Below are positions 1-5,822 of a stretch of 5,822 nucleotides of DNA, one piece after another. Every line of letters begins with the position of its first letter. The stretch's first letter is position 1. Both the position numbers and the translations under genes were made by a program. The notes under the pieces are model-generated. The model was not told the origin of the DNA, ran no database searches, and saw only the letters and a list, made by a program, of their open reading frames with translations. Source of the DNA: UBA11164 sp002420085 (lineage in GTDB: Bacteria; Pseudomonadota; Gammaproteobacteria; Xanthomonadales; Xanthomonadaceae); assembly GCA_031976395.1 (NCBI GenBank), contig DALYLJ010000192.1, forward strand, positions 1 to 5,822. Direction: 5' to 3'.

Positions 1-1313
1 CGTTCGAGCAGACCCTTGCGGCGCCGCTGCGCTCAGCGCGGGCGGCCGATGCGCCACTGACCGCAATCGATCCGAGCATGACCCCGAACGCCTGCATCGC
101 AGCCGCCTCGGATTTCGCCCGACGAATTGCCGACCTGGCATTTTCCGATCGCTCGGGGGTCCATCTGTTTCAACTCGAAGCCCGTCCCGATGCCAACCTC
201 TGGCTGGTGCCGATGGCGCCCGATCTCTATGCCGGACTGTCCGGACTGGCGATCTTCTTCGCCGAACTCGGACAAATCGAGCCACAGCCACGCTACCGCG
301 CCTTCGCCGGGCGATTGATCGCGACCGCGCGCCGGATCATGGCCGCCGAACGACCGGCGCTGTCCGCGATCGGCGCCTACTCCGGCCTCGCCGGGTGGAG
401 CTATGCGCTCGCTCGGCTGGCTGTCCTGTGGCAACAGGAGGCCCTGCTCGACGAGGCCGAATCATGGTCGGCGGCGATCGCGGCAGGCGCCGAACAGGAC
501 ACCGTGTTCGATGTCATCGGTGGCAGCGCCGGTGCGCTACTGGTCCTGCTCGAACTCGACCGACTCCGTCCCGGAGGCCGGGCACGCGATGCTGCCGCTG
601 CCTGCGCAGGGAAGCTCATGGCCTCGGCCTGCCGGGATGCTTCCGGCCGAGCCTACTGGCCAAACCCGATCTACGATGGCATCGGCCTGACCGGCTTCGG
701 CCACGGCACGGCCGGCATCGCTGCGGCCCTGGCCCGCTATGGCGAGCGCATCGATTCGTCGCCGCACCTGCAACTCGCCCGCGATGCGCTGGCCTACGAC
801 CGCGCCAGTTTCGACCAGGCGCGTGGCATCTGGCTCGACCTTCGACCGGATCGCCATTCCGACCATGTCGGATTCACCGGCATCGACGCCTGGTGTCACG
901 GCGGTCCGGGTATCGGCATCGGCCGGCTGATGCTGCCCAAGGTGATGCGCGATGCGGCATGGCGGGATGATCTCGATCGCTGCCTGCACCGTCTGCACCA
1001 GATTGCGCCCGCCGCCAGCCAATGTCTGTGCCATGGCGAACTCGGCAACCTGGAACTGCTCCTGCTGAATCGCCACACCGCTGACCCGGCCGCTCGCGAA
1101 CAACAGACGACGGCGATCGCAGCGCGAACCGCAGCCGCGCTGCGTCGAGTCGTCGATGGTCCACGCCTGGGCGCCGGACCACGCTCGATCCCGCTGGGTC
1201 TGCTGACCGGGATCGCCGGCATCGGTCATGGCCTGCTGCGCCTGGCCCGGCCCGAATCGGTGGCCTCGGTGCTGTCGCTATCACTGGATGCCAGTGCAGA
1301 ATCACCCCTCTGA
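1..1313 (+). CDS. Class II lanthipeptide synthetase LanM, C-terminal cyclase part (5' partial)
   Basis: This is the LanC-like cyclase domain, which adds Cys thiols to dehydrated Ser/Thr to make (methyl)lanthionine rings in the cytoplasm. Reading from the codon at base 3, 436 residues are present with no stop before the window edge, so the gene begins upstream. LanC-type landmarks occur in order: a DLYAGLSGLAIFFAEL block (residues 74-89), GFGHGTAGI with the putative catalytic His234, WCHGGPGI with Zn ligand Cys298, CLCHGELGN with Zn ligands Cys343 and His344, and a closing GLLTGIAGIGHGLLRLA block (398-415). All three zinc ligands are intact, so the cyclase should be active. The LYxGLSGIxxF block and the closing block resemble LanM rather than stand-alone LanC. 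The ATG at base 78 would give a LanC-sized 411-residue protein, but it has no Shine-Dalgarno sequence and the frame stays open above it. Only about 25 residues lie before that Met, so the expected dehydratase domain cannot be seen. The next gene starts 27 bp downstream. Confidence 0.88.
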   Translation, partial: FEQTLAAPLRSARAADAPLTAIDPSMTPNACIAAASDFARRIADLAFSDRSGVHLFQLEARPDANLWLVPMAPDLYAGLSGLAIFFAELGQIEPQPRYRAFAGRLIATARRIMAAERPALSAIGAYSGLAGWSYALARLAVLWQQEALLDEAESWSAAIAAGAEQDTVFDVIGGSAGALLVLLELDRLRPGGRARDAAAACAGKLMASACRDASGRAYWPNPIYDGIGLTGFGHGTAGIAAALARYGERIDSSPHLQLARDALAYDRASFDQARGIWLDLRPDRHSDHVGFTGIDAWCHGGPGIGIGRLMLPKVMRDAAWRDDLDRCLHRLHQIAPAASQCLCHGELGNLELLLLNRHTADPAAREQQTTAIAARTAAALRRVVDGPRLGAGPRSIPLGLLTGIAGIGHGLLRLARPESVASVLSLSLDASAESPL

Positions 1314-1340
1314 ACCTCTTCGAGTCCCGATCCCGCACGC
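1314..1340 (+). other. 27-bp intergenic gap between synthetase and adaptor
   Basis: This is the only non-coding DNA in the window. It holds no hairpin with a T-run, no recognisable promoter boxes and no purine-rich Shine-Dalgarno sequence before the ATG at 1341. It is too short for a regulated promoter of its own, which supports read-through from the synthetase gene into the transport genes. Confidence 0.6.
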
Positions 1341-2186
1341 ATGAACAGAACCCTGATCCCGCTCGCGATGGCGCTCATCCTGTGTCTGCTGGCCGCGACC
1401 GCCCCAGCAGCCGACAGCCACCCCGGCTGGTTCGGGGTGATCGCCGACCCAGGTGCGCTGACCATTCGCAATGGCGTCGCCGGGCGCCTGTCGGAATACA
1501 CCGTGGCGATCGGCGACCCGGTCCGGCCGGGTCAGATCGTCGCCCGGATCGATCCCGAGCAGGCAGCAGCACAACTGGCCCAGATGCAGGCGCAGATCGA
1601 TGCCGCCGAGGCCGAACTCGAAGGCAAGAAGGCCACGACCAATTCCTTGCAGGAGCGGCTGGAACGCATCCTGACCCGACCAGATGCCCTGTCGAGCGGC
1701 GCACTCGCCGAGATGCGCGGCAATCTGCGGACCGCACGCGCCGAAACCCGCGCCGCCGAGGCCCGACTGGCGCAACAGATCCAGGAGCGCGAACTGACCC
1801 GTGGCAAGATCGCCAAGACCGAACTGCGCTCGCCGATCCAGGGACATGTCGTCGAGTACCTGGCCAATGTCGGCGCTGACCTCAGCACCGATGCTGCGGT
1901 TGTCAGGCTGCGCTCGGCGCAACCGCTCGTGCTGCGCTTCGCCTTCGATCCGCGCGATGCCGCCGCACCGTCGGTCGGAACCCGGATCCGGGTGCAGGAG
2001 GACCGATCGATCGGCGCGCCTGGCAACGATACCCGCAGCCACACCGCGACCGTCGAATCCCTGGCGATGATCGTCGATGAGGACTCCGGCCTGCGTTTCG
2101 CCGAAGCGCGGCTCGACCATCCGGAATACTGGATGCCCGGCCAGGATGTCCGAGTCTTTCCCGAGTCGGCGAAGGCAGAACCATGA
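1341..2186 (+). CDS. Periplasmic adaptor (membrane fusion protein), HlyD/AcrA type, with signal peptide
   Basis: A 281-residue adaptor expected to bridge an inner-membrane pump and an outer-membrane TolC-like channel. Residues 1-23 form a Sec signal peptide (basic MNR, hydrophobic 5-20, likely cleavage after APA at 21-23). The Cys at 15 lies in the hydrophobic core without a lipobox, so a lipoprotein is unlikely. The first lipoyl half-motif follows (about 36-72, with VAGRLSEY and GDPVRPGQIVARID), then a helical hairpin (about 73-155, rich in Ala, Glu, Gln and Arg), the second lipoyl half (about 156-190, with LRSPIQGHVVEY) and a beta-barrel region to the end (WMPGQDVRVF near 264-273). The hairpin tip (ERLERILTRPDALS, 105-118) resembles the Arg-Leu-Ser pattern with which AcrA-type adaptors meet TolC, with about one extra residue. 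ATG 1341 is the first possible start after the preceding in-frame stop. The 3' end overlaps the next start by 4 bp. The pump partner is inferred from context to be the downstream C39 exporter. Confidence 0.88.
   Translation: MNRTLIPLAMALILCLLAATAPAADSHPGWFGVIADPGALTIRNGVAGRLSEYTVAIGDPVRPGQIVARIDPEQAAAQLAQMQAQIDAAEAELEGKKATTNSLQERLERILTRPDALSSGALAEMRGNLRTARAETRAAEARLAQQIQERELTRGKIAKTELRSPIQGHVVEYLANVGADLSTDAAVVRLRSAQPLVLRFAFDPRDAAAPSVGTRIRVQEDRSIGAPGNDTRSHTATVESLAMIVDEDSGLRFAEARLDHPEYWMPGQDVRVFPESAKAEP
2003..2014. repeat. 12-bp perfect palindrome CCGATCGATCGG, copy 1
   Basis: A self-complementary 12-mer inside the first adaptor gene (codons for Arg-Ser-Ile). An identical copy lies at 2451-2462 in a different reading phase, so the identity is not explained by a shared protein motif. 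GATC/TCGA words are common throughout this DNA, so chance or word bias is a likely cause. Confidence 0.45.
2172..2175 (+). promoter_or_regulatory. Likely Shine-Dalgarno (AAGG) for the GAF/HlyD gene
   Basis: AAGG within GAAGGCAG lies 7 bases before the ATG at 2183, inside the end of the preceding gene. It is the only convincing ribosome-binding site in the window and supports ATG 2183 as the start. Confidence 0.5.
2183..2186 (+). other. ATGA stop-start overlap (adaptor / GAF-adaptor)
   Basis: The ATG of the GAF/HlyD gene (2183-2185) shares bases with the TGA of the preceding adaptor (2184-2186). Such overlaps commonly go with translational coupling and balanced synthesis of partner proteins. 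Here they tie the two adaptors together. Confidence 0.8.
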
Positions 2187-4006
2187 GTCGCGACATCACC
2201 CTCTGGCTGATCGACCTCGACGACGACATCCTGCGCCGTCTGCCACCGCGCCTCAGCAATCAGGCACATCGTCTGACTTCCGAGCAGTTGGCCGAGCGCC
2301 TGACCGCACCCGGCGGCAAGCAGACCGTTCTGATCTGTCTGGGTGGAGCACGGCCATCGACATCGACCCTGGACACGCTGTCCGCTGCGGCCCAGCGTGG
2401 CCTGGGTTATTCGTTGATTCTCGCCTGCGAGGGCGGCCTGGACTGCACCTCCGATCGATCGGACCTGGCTGATCGCGTGATCTACGCCTTCCCCGGACGC
2501 ACCGAAGGCGAACCATTGGCACACCTGCTGAGCTTGACCGTCGAGCAACTCGGGCAGGCCGGCTTTCAGCAGCGCGCCTGGCAGGAATCGGTCACCCGCA
2601 GCCTCCAGTCGGCACTCAGCCTGCACGAATTCGCCGAATCGCTGGCCGGACACATCCATAACGACGGCATCGCCCAGGCGGTCGCGGTGTGGCTCCACGA
2701 CACCGATCGCAAGCAGACCCAGCGACTGGCGACCTTGCCGGAGTCGCTGCTCGGCGAAAAAGTGGCCCGCAGCGGACTGGTCGGATTCGTCGCGAACAGC
2801 GGCCAGTCGGCGGTCGTTGCGGGTGGCGAAGGCTGTCCGCCCGATCCGCGACTGGTCGCCGCCATCGACCATCCCTGGCCGCTTCCGACCGGCATCAGCG
2901 CGGCCATCACCGCATCCGATCCCAATCTCCGTTTCCGCCTGATCCTGTCGCTGTCGGTGGCCAACGACCAGCACCTGCTGGAAACCGACATCCGCCGCTA
3001 CACCGGCGTACTCGACGCACTGGCACCAACCCTGGAACGCCTGCTCGCCCAGGAGCGGTTCCGCAGCAGCACCGGCAATCTGTTCCGACCCGATGCGATC
3101 CGCAAGCGGTACCAGGCCGACCCCGAGTTCGGTGCGCTCTTGCAAGGACCGCCCCGCTGGACCCGCTACGGCTTTCGCGCCCTGTCAGCCGGTCTGGCGC
3201 TGCTGCTGGCAGTCGCCGCGTTCGGCTCGATCGGCCAGTACGCCAGCGGCCCGGCCCTGCTGGTCGATGACACCCACATCGAACTGCGCTCGGAGATCGC
3301 CGGGGTCGTGGCATGGCCCTTGGTGAGCACCGGCGTCGCAATTGCCGAGGGCACCGCCCTGATCCAGTTCGATGACGCCGAGGAGCGCAATGAACTGGAG
3401 GCAGCCGAACGCGAGTTTGGCCGCTGGCTGCGCCGCCGCCTGCAACGGCCCGACGACGAATCGATCCGGCCATCACTGATCGCCGCCCGCGACCGCCTGT
3501 TCCGTGCCCAGGCGGCCCGTGATCGAAAAATCCTGCGTGCCCCACGTGCCGGCGAGGTGGGAGCCATGCATGTGGTCACCGGACAATCGGTGCAACTCGG
3601 GCAGACGGTCGTCACCCTGCGGATCGATTCGACCGACGCCGGAGCCTCGACCCGAAGGATTCTGGCCCTGATCCCGGCCGCCTCGCGCCCGCAGTTGCGC
3701 GAAGGGGCGAGCATGCGCATCGAACTCGATGGCTACGACTATGCCTATGTCGAATCGACCGTCGAGTCGATCAGTGCCGACGTGATCGGGCCCGATCAGA
3801 TGCGCACCCGGCTGGGCGAGCGGTTCGCCGACGCCTTCACCCTGACCGGCCCGCTGGTCCTGGTCGAGGGCAGCGTCGCGATCGAGACCCTGCGTACCGG
3901 CAAGGGTGAGATTCCGTTGATGGACGGCATGCCGGGCTCGGCCGATGTCGAACTGGAGCGGACCCGCCTGTGGCGTCTGCTGTTCCCCTGGTTGAGCCGC
4001 TCATGA
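2183..4006 (+). CDS. Receiver-like/GAF-like sensory region fused through one TM helix to a HlyD-type adaptor
   Basis: A 607-residue protein with a sensory-looking cytoplasmic half and a periplasmic adaptor half. Residues 1-120 alternate strands and helices like a response-regulator receiver (acidic IDLDDD at 10-15, TVLICLGG at 48-55, YSLILACEG at 76-84, RVIYAF at 98-103), but no Asp sits at the usual phosphoacceptor place. Residues about 136-290 look GAF-like (GLVGFVANSGQSAVVAGG at 198-215, then PPDPRL). A basic stretch (RKRY 307-310, RWTRYGFR 325-332) precedes one TM helix (about 333-350), so by the positive-inside rule the first half is cytoplasmic. Then come a lipoyl half (about 362-397), a short helical hairpin (about 398-448), the second lipoyl half (LRAPRAGEVGAMHVVTGQSV, 451-470) and a beta-barrel to about 565. 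A conserved-looking C-terminal LWRLLFPWL follows. Family HlyD proteins normally have only a short cytoplasmic N-terminus. Ligand and role of the GAF-like part are unknown. The gene lies between the first adaptor and the C39 exporter, overlapping both by 4 bp. Confidence 0.82.
   Translation: MSRDITLWLIDLDDDILRRLPPRLSNQAHRLTSEQLAERLTAPGGKQTVLICLGGARPSTSTLDTLSAAAQRGLGYSLILACEGGLDCTSDRSDLADRVIYAFPGRTEGEPLAHLLSLTVEQLGQAGFQQRAWQESVTRSLQSALSLHEFAESLAGHIHNDGIAQAVAVWLHDTDRKQTQRLATLPESLLGEKVARSGLVGFVANSGQSAVVAGGEGCPPDPRLVAAIDHPWPLPTGISAAITASDPNLRFRLILSLSVANDQHLLETDIRRYTGVLDALAPTLERLLAQERFRSSTGNLFRPDAIRKRYQADPEFGALLQGPPRWTRYGFRALSAGLALLLAVAAFGSIGQYASGPALLVDDTHIELRSEIAGVVAWPLVSTGVAIAEGTALIQFDDAEERNELEAAEREFGRWLRRRLQRPDDESIRPSLIAARDRLFRAQAARDRKILRAPRAGEVGAMHVVTGQSVQLGQTVVTLRIDSTDAGASTRRILALIPAASRPQLREGASMRIELDGYDYAYVESTVESISADVIGPDQMRTRLGERFADAFTLTGPLVLVEGSVAIETLRTGKGEIPLMDGMPGSADVELERTRLWRLLFPWLSRS
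2451..2462. repeat. 12-bp perfect palindrome CCGATCGATCGG, copy 2
   Basis: Identical to the palindrome at 2003-2014, 448 bp away, inside the receiver-like part of the GAF/HlyD gene (codons for Ser-Asp-Arg-Ser-Asp). No function can be assigned. Confidence 0.45.
4003..4006 (+). other. ATGA stop-start overlap (GAF-adaptor / exporter)
   Basis: The exporter ATG (4003-4005) overlaps the TGA of the GAF/HlyD gene (4004-4006). No good Shine-Dalgarno sequence is seen in the preceding 20 bases, so initiation probably depends on ribosomes ending the upstream gene. Confidence 0.75.
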
Positions 4007-5822
4007 CCACTTCCGAGAACAGGGAACTGCTGCGCCGGTTCCCGATGTTGAACGCCATCCGGTGGAACCGAAACCGTCAGGTTCCGTTCGTCCATCAGGC
4101 CACCCAGAGCGATTGTGCGGCCGCCTGCCTGGAGATGACCCTGGCCTATCACGGCCGTGCCATCGATGCCGAAACCCTGCGCCGCGCGGTCGGTGCCGGT
4201 CGCGATGGCTCACGTGCGATCGATGTGGTAGCCGCCGCACGCGCCCAGGGACTGAACGCACGCGGAGTCAGGGTCGATGAGGTCGCGCGGATCGCCGATC
4301 TGCCGGTCGGAAGCCTGCTGCACTGGCGCTTTCATCACTACGTGGTGTTTGCCGGTGTCGATCGGCAGGGACGATTCGAGGTGCTGGATCCGGCTCGCGG
4401 CCGCCTGCATCTGAGCGCTTCCGAGGTATCGGAAGCGTTCACCGGTATCGCCATCGTCTGTGAGCCGGGCATGGACACGATCGCCGGTGGTCGCAAGGAA
4501 ACCGGCTTCGCCCTGTTCCTGCGGCCGCTGCTGGCGCAGCGCGCCATCCTGGCCAAGGTTCTGGCGGCCTCGCTCAGTCTGCAATTGCTGGCCTTGGCCA
4601 TGCCGGTGGCGATCGGCATGATCGTCGAGACCGTGGTGCCACGCTCGGATGTCGGCCTGCTCTACATCATTGCCGCTGCTGCCCTGGCCTTTACTGGATT
4701 CCGGGCACTGAGCTTTCTGCTGCGCGAGCATCTGCTGGTCTATCTTCGGGTCAGACTCGACTCCCTGATGACCCTGAATTTCGTCGAGCACATGGCTGCC
4801 CTGCCCTATGCCTTCTTCGAGCGACGCGGCCATGGCGACCTGATGATGCGGATGGAGAGCAATTCCCTGCTGCGGGAAATGTTCACCACATCGACCTTGT
4901 CGGCCCTGCTCGATGGCTCGCTGGTCTTCCTGTACCTGCTGCTGCTGTTCGTCGGTGACTGGCGACTGGGCAGCATCGCGTTGCTGCTGGCCCTGGCGCG
5001 GGTCGCGATCTTCCTGATCAGCAAGGACCGCATCCGCGAATTGAATGCCACCCTGATCCAGGCACGCAGCAATGCCAAGGGCCACCAGGTGCAGTTGCTG
5101 CGTGGCATGGAAACGCTCAAGGCCAGCGGGGTCGAGGATCGCGCGGTGCATGCCTATGCGGTGGCCTTCTCCGAAGAACTGAACGCCCTGGTCGCTCAGA
5201 CCCGGTTGGATGCCGCCACCAAGACCGCCTTCGATCTGATCACCTTCCTGGCACCGTTGATCTTTCTGCTGTACGGCGCCAGCCTGGTGATCGCCGGTGA
5301 TCTGTCACTGGGCGCCCTGCTCGCTCTGTCGGCGGTCGCCGCCGGCTTCTGGCTGCCGTTGTCGCAACTGGTGCAGTCGGCGGTCGATATCCAACGCGCC
5401 TACGGCTACCTGGACCGCATCCAGGATGTCATGGTGATGCGCCGGGAACAGGAAGGCGAGGAGGTCGTCCCGGCACCGGTACTCAGTGGCCGGCTCGATG
5501 TCGAAGGGCTGGCCTTCCGCTACAACGAGCGCGCTCCGTGGGTGCTCGAAGACATCGACCTGCAGGTTCGCGCCGGTCAGTGGCTGGCCGTGGTCGGTGC
5601 ATCGGGATCGGGGAAGTCGACCCTGGCAGCCCTGATCGCCGGCCTGTATCGCCCGAGCGCCGGCTCGATTCGGTTCGATGGACTCGACGCCCGCGAAATC
5701 GAACTCCGCTCACTGCGTCGGCAACTCGGGGTGGTGACCCAGTCGCCGCATCTGTTCGGCGGCACCATCCGCAGCAACATCAGCCTGGATGACAGCACGA
5801 TCAGCGAGAGCGAGATCGTCCG
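4003..5822 (+). CDS. C39-peptidase ABC exporter, LanT type (3' partial)
   Basis: This is a bifunctional inner-membrane exporter that cleaves a double-Gly-type leader and pumps out the core peptide; 606 codons are present before the window ends. After about 26 N-terminal residues, a peptidase C39 domain (about 27-155) shows oxyanion Gln32, catalytic Cys38 (QSDCAAACLEM), His112 (HHYVVF) and Asp129 (LDPARG), so it should be active. Ala replaces the Gly that usually follows the catalytic Cys. Six TM segments are predicted at about 183-207, 217-240, 302-318, 322-340, 412-431 and 434-455. The nucleotide-binding domain starts near 497 (LDVEGLAFRY), with Walker A GASGSGKST (532-540) and the Q-loop Gln580 (VVTQSPHLF). 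The ABC signature, Walker B and H-loop lie beyond the edge. C39 exporters are usually about 700-750 residues, so roughly 100-150 are missing. Next to a LanM-type synthetase, its substrate is most likely the lanthipeptide precursor. Start ATG 4003 is chosen for the ATGA overlap and because the C39 domain begins soon after. Confidence 0.93.
   Translation, partial: MTTSENRELLRRFPMLNAIRWNRNRQVPFVHQATQSDCAAACLEMTLAYHGRAIDAETLRRAVGAGRDGSRAIDVVAAARAQGLNARGVRVDEVARIADLPVGSLLHWRFHHYVVFAGVDRQGRFEVLDPARGRLHLSASEVSEAFTGIAIVCEPGMDTIAGGRKETGFALFLRPLLAQRAILAKVLAASLSLQLLALAMPVAIGMIVETVVPRSDVGLLYIIAAAALAFTGFRALSFLLREHLLVYLRVRLDSLMTLNFVEHMAALPYAFFERRGHGDLMMRMESNSLLREMFTTSTLSALLDGSLVFLYLLLLFVGDWRLGSIALLLALARVAIFLISKDRIRELNATLIQARSNAKGHQVQLLRGMETLKASGVEDRAVHAYAVAFSEELNALVAQTRLDAATKTAFDLITFLAPLIFLLYGASLVIAGDLSLGALLALSAVAAGFWLPLSQLVQSAVDIQRAYGYLDRIQDVMVMRREQEGEEVVPAPVLSGRLDVEGLAFRYNERAPWVLEDIDLQVRAGQWLAVVGASGSGKSTLAALIAGLYRPSAGSIRFDGLDAREIELRSLRRQLGVVTQSPHLFGGTIRSNISLDDSTISESEIV

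Noticed and set aside
78..80. ATG at 78 as the true start of gene 1
   Set aside because: No Shine-Dalgarno sequence precedes it, the frame is open upstream, and the following domain resembles the C-terminal part of LanM. It remains possible only if the protein is a stand-alone LanC.
395..970. Plus-strand open frame of 191 codons in another frame of the synthetase gene
   Set aside because: The translation is extremely rich in Arg, Pro and Gly, typical of an out-of-frame reading of GC-rich coding DNA.
474..1120. Two GCGATCGC octamers (474-481, 1113-1120), like the HIP1 word of cyanobacteria
   Set aside because: Only two were noticed in nearly 6 kb, far fewer than in HIP1-rich genomes. They fit the general CGATCG richness of this DNA.
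537..1229. Minus-strand open frame of 230 codons inside the synthetase gene
   Set aside because: It is antisense to the zinc-site motifs of the LanC-like domain and has no motif or ribosome-binding site of its own.
1374..1385. Possible lipobox around Cys15 of the first adaptor
   Set aside because: The residues before Cys15 are Leu-Ile-Leu, without the small residues of a lipobox, and the hydrophobic core continues past the Cys to a normal Sec cleavage site after residue 23.
1532..3145. Long open frame of 537 codons on the minus strand, crossing the boundary of the two adaptor genes
   Set aside because: It lies antisense to two well-supported genes, shows no recognisable domain, and is rich in Gln, Arg, Ala and Ser as expected from stop-poor antisense frames in GC-rich DNA.
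3753..3776. Imperfect tandem 12-mer encoding VEST-VESI in the second adaptor
   Set aside because: Two units only, within a beta-barrel strand region; best explained as coincidental codon repetition.
4210..5151. Minus-strand open frame of 313 codons antisense to the exporter
   Set aside because: The translation is dominated by Gln, His, Asp and Gly with no hydrophobic core or motif, and the sense strand clearly encodes C39 and transmembrane regions.

Overview
The window is one strand-consistent block of four genes, all on the + strand and packed end to end. It reads as the middle of a class II lanthipeptide (lanthionine-containing RiPP) biosynthesis and export operon. The DNA is GC-rich with G/C-biased third codon positions. 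The export machinery is of the two-membrane kind (periplasmic membrane fusion proteins), so the host is a Gram-negative bacterium. A proteobacterium, perhaps gammaproteobacterial, is my best guess, but nothing here fixes the taxon.

Layout: (1) bases 1-1313, the C-terminal part of a LanM-type lanthipeptide synthetase, covering the LanC-like zinc cyclase domain; its 5' end lies outside the window. (2) 1341-2186, a small periplasmic adaptor (membrane fusion protein, HlyD/AcrA type) with a signal peptide and no other membrane anchor. (3) 2183-4006, an unusual second adaptor: about 325 cytoplasmic residues with a receiver-like fold and a GAF-like domain, then one transmembrane helix and a periplasmic HlyD-like part. 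(4) 4003-5822, a peptidase-C39 ABC exporter (LanT type), cut by the window end after the Q-loop of its ATPase domain. Genes 2/3 and 3/4 overlap by 4 bp (ATGA), and genes 1/2 are 27 bp apart, so the four are probably co-transcribed and partly translationally coupled.

Proposed joint action (inference): the synthetase dehydrates Ser/Thr and forms thioether rings on a precursor peptide. The C39 domain of the exporter removes the leader after a double-Gly-type site while the ABC domains pump the peptide out. The two adaptors link the pump to an outer-membrane TolC-like channel encoded elsewhere. The GAF-bearing adaptor could pass a cytoplasmic signal to the exporter.

No precursor peptide gene, outer-membrane channel, immunity gene, regulator, RNA gene, mobile element or CRISPR array is visible. 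No non-coding stretch exceeds 27 bp. The most noteworthy item is the receiver-like/GAF/TM/HlyD fusion next to a second, soluble adaptor.
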